Assembly (NCBI GenBank): GCA_029298735.1
Contig: JANSLP010000045.1
Span: forward strand, 1-64,000
Source: Ophiostoma sp. CBS 140.51
Taxonomy: Eukaryota > Ascomycota > Sordariomycetes > Ophiostomatales > Ophiostomataceae
DNA: 64,000 nt
Direction: 5' to 3'
Position numbers and translations under genes: made by a program. How positions within the stretch are numbered: the stretch's first letter is position 1; each line of letters begins with the position of its first letter. Under the pieces are notes generated by a model. That model was not told where the DNA came from and searched no databases. It saw only the letters and a program-made list of their open reading frames with translations. Below, piece after piece: positions 1 through 10,183 of this stretch.

Positions 1-1
1 A

Positions 2-214
2 GAAACCGTTGACAATGACGACGACGAAGATGACGAGGAGCGGTTTATCCGGGGCCCCCTGATCCGGTCTCGACGACAAAACTCGTCCTCCTCGCACAAG
101 CACCCCTTCTTACCACATGACACCAACTACTCACCTGGTTCCGGCTCTCACACACTCTATCTTGCGTCAATTATGCTTTCAGTCAAGTTCACACGTTCTC
201 TGCGCACATTTTAG
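2..214 (+). CDS. 3' end of an unidentified gene (partial)
   Basis: An open frame enters from the left edge of the window at base 2 and runs 70 codons to TAG at 212-214. The encoded tail starts with an acidic run (DNDDDEDDEE), then has a basic and Ser/His-rich stretch and no recognisable domain. The bias toward charged residues suggests real coding sequence, but only the C-terminus would be inside the window, and a chance open frame of this length is possible. It would be convergent with eIF3e, with about 375 bases between the two stop codons. I do not recognise the protein. Confidence 0.35.
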   Translation, partial: ETVDNDDDEDDEERFIRGPLIRSRRQNSSSSHKHPFLPHDTNYSPGSGSHTLYLASIMLSVKFTRSLRTF

Positions 215-434
215 AGGTAATGAGTTTTAAATTTGTAAATAGGAAAAGAGAAACTAAGATCGTCGTGAAGAAAATGTCTTTTTTTTCCCTACAGAACGCC
301 GGAACAGAAAACAGAAAACACGAGTAACAAAACATTAAACAAACCGCATCAAACAGAACACAAAAAAGAAAATCAAGCCAGAGCCGTCCAGACCCGCAAT
401 GTTGCTTTTCCTGTTCCCACTGTACACTCAACAA

Positions 435-590
435 TCACTTCTTCTCTCTCTTCTCCTTATCTCCACGCTTGCGATGCTCGCGACCGCCACGCTCACCACG
501 TTCGCGGTGCTGTCCGCGCTCATGGTGCTCATGGTGCTCGTGATGCTCGGTATGCCCGCGCTCGTGCTGCTGCTCCCCGTGATCACTATT
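435..590 (-). other. In-frame open extension after the eIF3e stop codon
   Basis: Directly after the eIF3e TAG (593-591), the same frame stays open for 51 codons until TGA at 437-435. The 51 residues would be almost only His, Glu, Arg, Gly and Lys, including repeated E-H-H triplets. This composition looks more like a disordered charged tail than random 3' UTR. It could be a readthrough product, a tail lost by a recent stop mutation, or repetitive UTR sequence. The TAG-A context is not a strong readthrough signal. Confidence 0.35.
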
Positions 591-2006
591 CTACCGCGTC
601 ACGGCAGCAGTCAGCACCTGTGTCCGGAAGAAGCCGCCCTTGGTCCGCTCAATGACCTGCTGGTAGACGGAGCTGTTGGGGTGGTTCATGATGACGGTGC
701 CCTCCTTGAAGTCAATCTTGGCATCCAGGCGGGTATCGCGGATCAGGTTGACAATCCACTTCTCGCCGTCGTCAACATTGAGGCCGAGCTGCTCGCTGAC
801 GCGCTTGAGGTCGATGCGGGCGTGGATCTTGCAGTAGGACTCGAAGAACAAGTGGCGGGCGGCATCGACAAAGGCATCAGCGGCGCCGGCCAAGAAAAAG
901 TCCTGGCGGAGGACCTCCTCGGCACGGGGCAGCTGGCGCTGAGCCTCCTCAAAGTCGAAATCCAAGAACAGGGCGCGGACGAAATCGGTGACCGGGTCGG
1001 TGTACTCGTAGGCCTCCTGCTTGATCACGCGGACAATGTCCTTGAGCTGCTTTTGCTGGAGACCGGCGTTGCGGAAGCGGCCGCGGCCGGCAATGACGGA
1101 GGCGGCGACGTAGCGCAGGACCCAGGGGCAGGAGGCCTGGATGGTGTTGATGTAGTTGGGCGAGAAGAGCAATTCCAAAACAGGCTCGCGGGCGCCCTCA
1201 AAGTTGAAGAGGGGGAAGAGGGCCCAGTGGAGGAGCCAGGTGCGCTGCTGGAGCTGGGCGAGCGGGTTGTTGAAGAGCTTGGTGTCAATCATCTCCTTGA
1301 CCTTGGTGATCTCCTCGAGGGCAGACTCCCAGTTGGTGGTCAGGATCTCGGAGGCGAGCTTGCCCCAGGTGGCGGCGGCGACGCGGTCGTTATCCGTGGA
1401 CAGGACGCGGAACTGGTACAGAAGCTCGGCGGCGGCGCCATAGTTGCCGCAGGAGTACTGGAAGTTACCGAAATCGTAGAGGGCGTTGACCATGTCGACA
1501 GTGACCTGGCGTAGCAACGAGGTCAGTATGTTACCGTGGACATAATTGTCACGTCATCGCGATATAATTTGGATTGTTCGGGGGGGACCTACATCATGCT
1601 CCTTCTTCAGAAACTCCAAGTTGGCCACCTTGTCGCTCCGCAGGTTGCCAACGACATCCTCGTCGCCCAGCAGGTCGCGCAGCTTGGTGGTCTCCGTCTC
1701 AAACTGCTCCAGCTTGGCCAGGACCTTCTTTCGTGACTCGGCGTACTCGGCGGGCGGGGTGTCCAGGTTCTCAATCTCGCAGTACAGGTTGGCGACGTAG
1801 TCGGTCATGTTGGTCTTTTTCAGGAGCTCAAACTTTGCCTTGGTGATTTCGCGCGACTTGGCCTCGTCCTTGCTGCTGCCCGTCTCCTCGTCTTCGAGCT
1901 GGCTGGCGGCAAACTCGACGAGCGGGAAGATGAGGTGGCGGTCGAGACGCAGGACTAGCTGAGGCATGAGGTCGAACTCGGCCGCGGACGGCGCGGTGGA
2001 TGCCAT
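591..2006 (-). CDS. INT6: Eukaryotic translation initiation factor 3 subunit E (eIF3e/INT6)
   Basis: Two exons, 2006-1593 and 1505-591, are joined across an 87-nt intron (1592-1506, donor GTAGGT, acceptor CCAG) and give 442 residues. The start is the ATG at 2006 ([11 protein letters not shown]), which gives the expected eIF3e N-terminus. The open frame extends upstream, but that part has no family similarity. The protein has the all-helical eIF3e N-terminal region (about residues 5-135) and a C-terminal PCI domain that includes [13 protein letters not shown] and ends in [15 protein letters not shown]. It is a structural subunit of the cytoplasmic eIF3 complex, which recruits mRNA to the 40S ribosome. 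It is divergent from mL49, with 474 bases between the starts. The only oddity is the open frame after the stop, listed separately. Confidence 0.95.
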
Positions 2007-2480
2007 GATCGTGGTTGTGAAGGAAAGAGGGAGGGTAAGGGGGAGAGGAGGGTGTCGGAGGTCGGGAGTGTTGACGGGGGTGGTCGTCGGATGCGTCGAG
2101 ATGCGTCGTTCGTGATGTTTGGATATTAGGGGCCTCAAGAGGGGCTCTGATTTTTCGCGGCGATACGTGGTGGTGTATTTTTTTGCAGAGGGTTTGGCAC
2201 GGTTTGGCTGCCCCATAGAAAGACTGAATGGCGGGCAGGTGGGGCACTTTGGGCGGTCGTTCCTCCCAATGTCCATTGCGCCAGCAGACAATGGCAAAAT
2301 TTTGCACTGTAAAATGTGGGATAGCCCGGGACCAATGTTTCTCCGTGGCCGCAAACGGAATTTTCTGCCGGGCGGTGAAACTGGAAGCTCCAACGTCAAC
2401 ACTCGACATCACGAAAGATTGTTCAACGACGTACGACCACGACAGTTCTGAGTCTGCGACAGCAATTGCCCACCACAACC
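2007..2480. promoter_or_regulatory. Divergent intergenic region between eIF3e and mL49
   Basis: These 474 bases separate the two start codons and must hold both promoters and both 5' leaders. The half next to eIF3e is CT-rich when read on the eIF3e strand, as is usual for fungal leaders. I see no further gene and no certain motif. The head-to-head arrangement of a cytoplasmic and a mitochondrial translation gene suggests shared growth-linked expression (inference). Confidence 0.5.
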
Positions 2481-2965
2481 ATGTCGACATCACTAGCAGC
2501 ATCGTCGCGCACCTTTGTGCGCTGCGCACACTTCCGCCCAGCTACGGCTCAACCCATGCTGCAGCGCATGTTCCTCTCCACGACCCCGGCAGCTTCCGCG
2601 ACGGCTACGGCCACAACCACAACCACAACCTCCTCCTCCACATCAATAGCAGACCGCACACCCCTCCCCTACCGCATCGGCCGCAGCAACTCCCTCAACT
2701 ACCCCGTCTACCACCGCATCAAGTCCGGCGGCACCAACCGCACCACCGAGCTCAAGAAGGTCGAGGGCGACGCCAAGGCGCTGGCGCAGCACCTGGCCAC
2801 AGACCTGAAGCTCGAGACCAAGGTCAACCCGCGGACAAACTTTGTTATTGTGAAGGTCAGTCGACGGGCGACGGGATTTTTGTGCTGGTAACAGGACTGC
2901 TGCTAACCGTACAGGGCTTCCACCGGGAAACGTTAGTCAAGTGGTTGACGGAGAAGGGAATGTGA
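2481..2965 (+). CDS. IMG2: Mitochondrial large ribosomal subunit protein mL49 (IMG2 family)
   Basis: Two exons, 2481-2855 and 2915-2965, flank a 59-nt intron with branch-like GCTAAC at 2902 and acceptor ACAG; the product is 141 residues. The first 65 residues are Ser/Thr/Ala-rich with several Arg and few acids, as in a mitochondrial targeting peptide. The L49/IMG2 domain follows, with LPYRIGRSNSLNYPVY, the TELKKVEGD block and the end GFHRETLVKWLTEKGM, which is encoded by the small second exon. The start is the first ATG of the frame; the open frame begins only a few codons earlier. The protein is a component of the mitochondrial 54S large subunit. It is divergent from eIF3e. Confidence 0.93.
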
Positions 2966-3601
2966 TGGGGAAGACAGACATCAAACGAAAGACCAAACGC
3001 AAAAGACGGCGTTGAAGCGACCCGCCGACGCATAGCATCGTGTACAAAACGAACAAAGACAAAAACTAAAACCCATCCCAAGCGACCATTGTATATTATT
3101 ATCATATTATTGTTATTATCATCATTGCACACTATTTGTTACCATCCTCGCATACTGCTCAGGCTTTCATTTATTATTTATCTGTTGATTTATTTTTGGG
3201 GAATTTCTGCCGCTGCGCCCTCTTGTTCCAGGATTATGTTCGTAGCCCCCACCAGTGTAAGTACGGACCGCGATGCCGAACGAGCCGCCACATTGTGATC
3301 GTCAGCAGATGGTGCCCTCAAAACAATACACTGCATTTTATCTTAAGTGTATTGCAGTATTTTGCAGAATATACAACACAGTCTCAGAGCCAGGCATCTC
3401 CCGGATATCTAGTTTTTGAATATTGCGGGCATAGGTGATGCTGATGCGCTACTATTTGCTAGGAGACTTGAACGAGAGTATCTGGTTATTGCCGCTACAA
3501 CTGAAGTGTCCTATGGAGCAAAAAGTAGATATTTGGTCGTAATTTAGAATGATTCCTGGGCTGTTTCGTGTCACGACCCTCTTCCTTGTCTTTCTTGTCT
3601 T
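2966..3601. other. Intergenic, no gene seen
   Basis: This is the 3' flank of mL49, moderately AT-rich with ATT-rich runs near 3090-3200. I see no open frame with recognisable content and no repeat of note. Confidence 0.6.
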
Positions 3602-6037
3602 TTAAGTAACTTCTGGTCGTTCGCTCAGGGCACTCGTCAGCCTAGCTTTGCGGAAATTCTGTTGCAATCGGTAAAAATCCCAAGGCGACAGGCTCCAATA
3701 TCCACTCCCTTTTATCTGCTCGACAGAAAGTTTGTAGATGATATTTTTTACAAAGTCTCTCCTCTCCATCGCCTTGATCAAACTCGCGTCTTTGAGACAG
3801 TACATGTACTGCATGGTCGTCGCCACAGCCCCTGCAAGGATCAGCGTTGCCACGGAGCAGCCCGACATTTTGGTTGGGAGTGTGAGTCCGGCACCAACAC
3901 GCTCGCAGGCGACGTCTTCGGAGATAGCCCCAAAGTGCACTCGGTCCTCATCGCCATTGTATGCTGGCGGATTGTGTACAAATGTGCCCCTGTGGTCGGT
4001 TCCTCACACAGAAAAGACCCATTCATGGTTTGCTGGAAAACATTCGTGCTCGTTGGTGTTTCCATTCCTAGCAGCGGCAAAAAACATGCGCTTCCGTTTT
4101 TCGTTGGCCGTCGCCATGGCCTTTTCGATGACTTGTTTGATATCTGTGGAACCCAATGGCATGCTAATCATGTCCACGTCCCATGTAGACGCCGCATACT
4201 CAATGGCCTACGGGGTGAATAAAAAAAGGGAAAAAGAAGAAAAAATGTCAGCGGTTGATTCAAAAAAAGAGTAAAACAAATTATGAGCCAGCCTTGGGAC
4301 AGGGGACAGGGGGACAGAAAGAGTAGATAAACTCAAACTCACAGATGCGACAATGGATGCATCCAGCTTGTCTTGTCCTTTGCCACTCGTATGACATGGA
4401 CTTTGACGTGCTTTGCTACACGAAGCAACAGTCCAGTCACTGCCGTCCCGTGTTTTTCAGAGTCTTCATCGATTGGATACCCCTTACCGGCAACGAGGCC
4501 GTACCATCGTTATCCCAGGCTTATTTCTCCATCCAAATCAGCAACACAGGGTACAAAGACATCACAGCCGGTGTCGAGGATGGCAACCTTTACTCCTCTT
4601 CTTGCGGGGCTGCGGTCCACAAAAGCTTCCACAATGTTGGTCACTTTGTCCATGTACTCTAGCTAATGGTCGCTGCTGTGAATCTAATATTTTGTCGTCC
4701 CTGGACTGCTAGTTGCTGTGTCTAGACTTGAAAAAAACAAACAAATAAAGAGTAGATCCTGAATATCAGCCAGGTCAGGCACAACTCACAGAAATTAGAT
4801 GTCGCAGAAGTTGATGTAGCGGAACGGATTCGTTGTATTCATCTCTTGAATACCGCTCAGCCGTTTGTACAGAGAGGCTTCCATGGGTCACCTGGGTGGT
4901 GGTGGTGGTGGTGGTGGTGCTGCTGCTGATGGCGATGGCGACATCGGTCGTCGCGGGGATGGACGCAAAAGTCTCCGGCGCTTTGTTGGCATCAACAGTT
5001 CTCGGCATTCTCTTGGAGAAGCAAACACGCAGTCAGAGTAACGTCGCTTATTTGTGTGGGTGTTGAATAGCTTGTCGTAAAAGCGTTTTACCGGGACAAT
5101 CACATAAGAAAACAACAAGCTTCGGATGAGGGTAGGATCCTTGGTCGTGACAGAAAGATCGAGGCATCTGTCAATGATGACTGTGATTTCCGGGCTGCTC
5201 CTTGTGCGCGGTACTGACATATTGCCAAGCATTGTTTGTCATATTGGCGTGATCAATATTATTACAGCAAATTGCACACCACTCTGACGACTTTGATGAT
5301 AGAGTACTCGGGTGTCTGGGGTAGAGACGGTCTATTTCGCTCGATGTATCTTGGCGCATGTCTTTTGAGGACCAAGATTGGACTGCGGCTTTCAAGAACT
5401 TGTCAAGATCCTCTTCTATCGCCTCCCTAGTAGTCTCACTCAGTGTTGACTCGTGACTGCGGCGCCGACGTTGACTGCGGCCCCGCATTGAATTGCGCGC
5501 CTTCCGCGCCTTCCGCGCCTTCAAAATATTGCATTTCCGCTGGTAAAGCATGGCTTTGCCTCTCGCGTACAATGAGCGTCCAATATGCTCTGCCCGGCCG
5601 CCATTTATACGCGGAAAAAGGTCTCGAACAAGGTTGATGTAGTACATCAGCTCGGAAGGCAGTGACTTCGGCTTCGGAGCGGGACTTGCAATTGATGGAT
5701 AAAAGTGAAAGATTGTATCTGATCGGTGCATGTCAGTCACAAGAGAATCAAGATCGTCGACTGCTATCTGCACGGCTGCTAGGCCGGATTTGAAAAAGTC
5801 AGTAGCAATGTCGAACTTTATGATATGGTGGCCTTTTGTTGCTTGCGTGCCTTGTGCCGGTGGACAGGAGGACAGGATAAACGGGACGAAACAAGGGGAA
5901 GCAGAACAAAAAAGAAAACTTCCATGTCGAAGGTCGAGCTGAACCATATCTAGAAGACAAAGGACTCTGTCGATACCGTCGGGGCGGCCAATTAGCCGTG
6001 TATCTAGCGATGTTTTGGGCGTCTCGGCCGCTCCCAC
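3602..6037 (-). pseudogene. Decayed subtilisin-like serine protease (peptidase S8) gene
   Basis: Read from 6037 down, the fragments follow the order of a fungal S8 protein. First comes an N-terminal region (6037-5171) without catalytic motifs. Next is a His/Thr-rich low-complexity linker around (GGT)n at 4892. Then comes the Asp motif VAILDTG (4588-4568), the His motif in SEKHGTAV (near 4456-4435), an interior strand WDVDMISMPLG (near 4180-4150) and the Ser motif SGCSVAT (near 3866-3850). The chain is broken by an in-frame TAA at about 4512-4510, between the Asp and His motifs. A one-base shift near 4370 separates the His block from the KLDASIVAS continuation. All three catalytic residues survive, so loss looks recent. 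A CAA-to-TAA change would fit RIP-type mutation (inference). I cannot fix the original exon structure. Confidence 0.7.
4890..4937. repeat. GGT/GCT trinucleotide run
   Basis: A simple repeat of GGT triplets, followed by GCT triplets, lies inside the decayed S8 gene. On the gene's strand it would encode poly-Thr or poly-His depending on frame, so length changes here could easily have shifted the reading frame. Confidence 0.7.
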
Positions 6038-6053
6038 GTACGATACCCAACAA

Positions 6054-6679
6054 TTGAAGCGGCCAAACAGCTCTTTTGCCTTTTAGTGCCGTTTACTGTC
6101 TTGGGTTTTGTCTTGCCGAAATATCCCCAGGCGCTGCTCAAACAGAGTCTCGTTGACAATCACTGCATCGTGGATGCTCATGTGGAACCATGTGGATATT
6201 CTCCCAAGTCATTAGCGAGCGTTCTGGAGAGAGTCTCTTGGGTGTTAATGATTTTTCAGGGACTATATAATGCAGTAGATCTAAGTTTATTTATCTGAAA
6301 ATGTGGTAATGGTAAACTGTAAATCAAAACAATTTGGCTCATATCATCGTCGTCTTGCCCCTGAACGTGTGTTTACGGCTTAGTCATCGTACATTCTAAA
6401 ACTGACAAAGTTCCGATCGTGCGGTAGCGGCTGCTATTTCGGTACAAATTTGCGGGGAAGGTGTGCGCTGAAGCGGGGAGCACTTTAGTGAGGTCATCGC
6501 TGTCATGGGTCTTGACAAAGACAGACCTCTTGCCTTGTTTGTGTTGTCTCACGTGTCTGCCAGTTTCACCCTTCTCCGCAAATGGGTTCATCTTCTCACA
6601 TTTCATCTTTCTTAACCAACGTTCATTTTTGAGCATCTTTTATCTCGTTTGCTCATTTACTCAGCAATCACAATGAACC
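6054..6679. promoter_or_regulatory. Upstream region of the GH106 gene
   Basis: This stretch has no convincing gene. It should hold the GH106 promoter and leader. A TATA-like ACTATATAATG lies near 6261, which is far from the start codon, so its role is uncertain. A second ATG at 6672, out of frame with and just before the GH106 start, would make a very short upstream frame. Confidence 0.4.
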
Positions 6680-9600
6680 ATGAAACTCGTTCGCTTCATT
6701 GCCAGTTTGCTCCCTCTCTGGAAATGGGGGTGCAATCATGATGTCGACACATCTCACAAGACAAATCTGGACACACCGCGAGACATCGCCTTTTTGAATC
6801 CTCCCATCAGCTACCGCCCCCGCCTCCGCTACTGGATCCCCGATGCCCATGTCGACCTCGACCAAATCTACAACGACATCGCCCAAGCGGGCGCGCGCGG
6901 TGCCGCAGGTGTTGAGGTGCTCGGGTTTTATCTCTATGGCGCATCCCCCGGCGCCTACGTCCCGACCGACTGGAACGCGTTCGGGTGGGGCACGCCGGCG
7001 TGGAAGCAGGTCCTGGACACGGCGATTGATGCGCACCGGGACCATGGGCTGTTGATGGATGTGGCCATGGGGCCGAACCAAGGGCAGGGCGTGCCGGCGC
7101 ACGAAGACGATGATGGGTTAATGTGGGATTTGAAGCCACATCACGTTGTGGTGCCAGCAGGAAAGAGGTTCAACGGGACATTGCCTGGCTGGGGGGCGGG
7201 AAAACTACAGGCAGTTGTCACTGGAAGGATCACCAACACGACGAAGCTGAAGGCGACAGAGGACGACGAGGACGATGACGACGAACCGAGATTCTTCACA
7301 GCCGAGAAGCCACCTAAGAAGAAGATCCGGCACACGTTGGCCGAGAGCAGTCTCCAGGACGTGACGGCGCAAGTCAGCAAAGACGGGTGGCTCGAGTTGG
7401 ATGCGGGGACATTCTCCTCTAAACACAGCACCCTTTTTTTTGCCGTCTACCTCGTCCGGTCTGGAGCACACACTCAACAGCCACCGTCCACACTCAAAGG
7501 ACCCCAGACAACACCAACCGACTATGTCCACAACGGCTCCTGGACGGTGGACCACTTTTCGGCACGCGGTGCACGCGTCCTGACCGACTTTTGGGAGACG
7601 AACTTGCTGGTCAACGGCACACGCGAACATCTCCAAGAGGTGGCGCGGTGCATGTGGGAAGACAGTATCGAGATCAACCCGAACGTGTACTGGACGCCAG
7701 ACTTGCCGCGTAAGTTTGCACGCAGCCACGGTTACTCTTTGGGGAAATACTTGCCGCTCCTCTTCCACGGCAACAGTCTGGTCGACCACTTTTCCGAGTC
7801 GTTTGTCACGGACGAGCCTGACGCCGGGCACAGCCATGTCGCTGCCTACCGCGCAACATTGACCGAAGGTTACGGGGAGTACCTCGATGCCCTCCGAGAA
7901 TGGGCCAAGTCGTACTTTGGCGGTGACGTTGCCTGGTCCTCCCAGATTGGCTACAACATGGCCGTCGACATGCAAGCTTTGGTGGCGAAAGCCGACCTGC
8001 CCGAGTGTGAAGACCTTGCCTTTGCTAGCAACATTGATGCCTACAGGCAGTTTACCTCCCCGGCGTACCTCGCCAACAAAAACATTGTGTCTGCCGAAGT
8101 TGGCGCCGTCTTGGGCCACGCGTACCAAATGACTGTCCCTCGTTGGTTGCAGTTGATCCACCGCTTGTTTGCCGGCGGCGTCAATGCCGTTGTGATGCAC
8201 GGCCTGGCCTACTCGGGTGCCTACCCAAACACCACCTGGCCGGGATATGCACCGTTTACGTATGCGTGGTCCGATATGCTGGGACGGCACCAGCCCGCTT
8301 GGGACTTTTTCGGTGGTCCATTCGATTATCTGAGCCGCACCATGTACTTGTTGCAACAGGGCGTGCCCAAACTCGACATCGCCTTTTACCAGAAACAGAC
8401 AACCTACAAGACGCCGACGACAAACTATGAGCCGGAAGACTTGTTGCGGGCTGGCTACACTTACGGCTACCTGGATCCAGAGACACTGGCGTCGCCGGAA
8501 GCTGTTGTTCACAACGGCATCTTAGCTCCCTCCAAACAGGCCTACAAGGCACTGATTGTCCGCAGCAGTGACACCATCTCGACTGCTCGTGATGCAGACA
8601 CGCTCGCCAAACTGGCCCATGCTGGCTTGCCGGTCATCTTTGCCGGTCATTCCCTGCCGTCGTTCCTTGGCAGCCACCACAATCCAGCGGGCAAAGCATA
8701 TGTCCATCAGACGCTGCATTCTCTCAGAATGTTGCCGAATGTGCACCACGTGCCCGATGAAGACGGCTTGTGTGAAGTCGTGGCATCGCTTGGAATCGAG
8801 CCACACACGCGAGTTCGTTCCTCAGGAAAATGGTGGACTGTCTGGAGAGAGGACACCGACAGACAGTTTGTGTTTGTCTACCATGACGGAGACGAGCCGA
8901 GCAGTGGTAGTATTGAGTTCCAATCCACAGGCCGACCGTACCGGTACGATGCCGCCACAGGACAAGTGACGCCGATTGGTGTTTACTCCCAGAAAGGTGG
9001 AAGGACAAAGATCCATCTCGAGATTGGCCCGCACCAAGCCATCCTTGTCGGGTTTCACAATGATGAACCACTTGGTGTGCACGCTACTTCTACGTCAAAA
9101 GGTGTTGTCGATGTGCGTCGAGAGAACGGTCAACTCGTCGCTCTGGTGGCCTCATCCTCTTCACAATGGGTCCGCACCTCGGATGGTGTTTCTTACTACG
9201 TCCATATTCACAATGTCCCGCCACCTCTCCATCTGAACGAGTGGACTCTCACTGTTGAGCACTGGGACCCGCCGCAGCCATTGACCGACATTGAAGCCGG
9301 GCCGCACAAGTGGAACTCTTCTCACAATCTCAAAGAGTTGGTGTCGTGGCAAGACATCCCGGGCTTGCGAAACGTCTCGGGGAGGGGGTACTACACGACG
9401 ACTTTCGACTGGTCTGGAAACGGTGGTGCATTGTTGTCCCTCAGCCCCGTCATACACACACTAGTCGTCACCATCAACGGCTATTCCCAGCATGCGCTCA
9501 CAAGCGACGCCATTGACATCTCCTCGTTCTTGGTGGCTGGCCGCAACACTTTGACAGTCGTCGTCGCGACTACACTGGCCAACCGCCTGGCGCCCATCTG

Positions 9601-9787
9601 GGACAGTTTACGAACGAGCGGAGCGCCGCCCACAGGTCTATTTGGCTCTGAGACGCGGCCGCCGGGGGATGCAGAGTACGGTCTGCTGGGGCCCATCACG
9701 GTGAGGCCGTATAGGAAAGTGACTTTGGAGAAGGGTGAGGTCGAGAGTGATGAACAAGGCCTTGGCCTGGTCAAGCAGGTAAATTAG
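6680..9787 (+). CDS. GH106-type alpha-L-rhamnosidase-like glycoside hydrolase
   Basis: An intronless gene of 1035 residues. The N-terminal part has the GH106 pattern: a NPPISYRPRLRYWIPD strand near residues 38-53, then a barrel with DSIEINPNVYWTPDLPRKF near 327-345 and ISAEVG-like NIVSAEVGAV near 466-475. The last pair contains conserved acidic residues where the family keeps its catalytic carboxylates. A jelly-roll-like C-terminal module follows (about 850-1010). GH106 enzymes remove terminal alpha-L-rhamnose from plant pectin side chains or glycosides. The first 17 residues (MKLVRFIASLLPLW) are only a weak signal peptide, so secretion is uncertain. A very acidic insert (DDEDDDDEPR) sits near 195-205. 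No neighbour is clearly co-functional; the nearest sugar genes start at 20 kb. Confidence 0.85.
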   Translation: MKLVRFIASLLPLWKWGCNHDVDTSHKTNLDTPRDIAFLNPPISYRPRLRYWIPDAHVDLDQIYNDIAQAGARGAAGVEVLGFYLYGASPGAYVPTDWNAFGWGTPAWKQVLDTAIDAHRDHGLLMDVAMGPNQGQGVPAHEDDDGLMWDLKPHHVVVPAGKRFNGTLPGWGAGKLQAVVTGRITNTTKLKATEDDEDDDDEPRFFTAEKPPKKKIRHTLAESSLQDVTAQVSKDGWLELDAGTFSSKHSTLFFAVYLVRSGAHTQQPPSTLKGPQTTPTDYVHNGSWTVDHFSARGARVLTDFWETNLLVNGTREHLQEVARCMWEDSIEINPNVYWTPDLPRKFARSHGYSLGKYLPLLFHGNSLVDHFSESFVTDEPDAGHSHVAAYRATLTEGYGEYLDALREWAKSYFGGDVAWSSQIGYNMAVDMQALVAKADLPECEDLAFASNIDAYRQFTSPAYLANKNIVSAEVGAVLGHAYQMTVPRWLQLIHRLFAGGVNAVVMHGLAYSGAYPNTTWPGYAPFTYAWSDMLGRHQPAWDFFGGPFDYLSRTMYLLQQGVPKLDIAFYQKQTTYKTPTTNYEPEDLLRAGYTYGYLDPETLASPEAVVHNGILAPSKQAYKALIVRSSDTISTARDADTLAKLAHAGLPVIFAGHSLPSFLGSHHNPAGKAYVHQTLHSLRMLPNVHHVPDEDGLCEVVASLGIEPHTRVRSSGKWWTVWREDTDRQFVFVYHDGDEPSSGSIEFQSTGRPYRYDAATGQVTPIGVYSQKGGRTKIHLEIGPHQAILVGFHNDEPLGVHATSTSKGVVDVRRENGQLVALVASSSSQWVRTSDGVSYYVHIHNVPPPLHLNEWTLTVEHWDPPQPLTDIEAGPHKWNSSHNLKELVSWQDIPGLRNVSGRGYYTTTFDWSGNGGALLSLSPVIHTLVVTINGYSQHALTSDAIDISSFLVAGRNTLTVVVATTLANRLAPIWDSLRTSGAPPTGLFGSETRPPGDAEYGLLGPITVRPYRKVTLEKGEVESDEQGLGLVKQVN

Positions 9788-10183
9788 TGAAGAGCAAACA
9801 TAAATAGAGATACCCTGAATTAGTTGAATATCGTACAATATCAATCATTTTTCACAAGCCAGAGGATATTGAAGCTAAAACACTCCACAGAATAGGAAAT
9901 ATTTCAAGGAAAGAAAAGAACTAAAGTAACAAAGCAAACGTCGATTTCCCATCAGCTTGTATGTTCCGAAGGAAAAAAAAACATTGATAGTTAAACATTA
10001 ATTATGTGAAACTGCGGTCAGTATCGACCAAAGAACAATAAAGCACAAGCGGAAAAACAAAAGAGAAAAGAGAGAACCGGGGCGACAAAAAAATTGAATA
10101 AAAACAACAAATGAGAAGAAGACAAAAAGCAACAAACTCGAGAAGGGGCAAAAGAGCAAAGGAGCAAAAGAGGAAAAGAGCGC
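9788..10183. other. A-rich intergenic region between convergent genes
   Basis: This holds the 3' flanks of the GH106 and protease-like genes. It is strongly A-rich on the plus strand, with many AAAGA and ACAAA runs. I see no gene and no defined terminator structure. Confidence 0.6.

Noticed and set aside
399..1514. Long plus-strand open frame antisense to eIF3e
   Set aside because: It is the GC-driven mirror of the eIF3e coding exon; its Leu/Val/Gly-rich translation has no motif.
7205..8512. Long minus-strand open frame within GH106
   Set aside because: It is an antisense shadow of a well-supported coding sequence.
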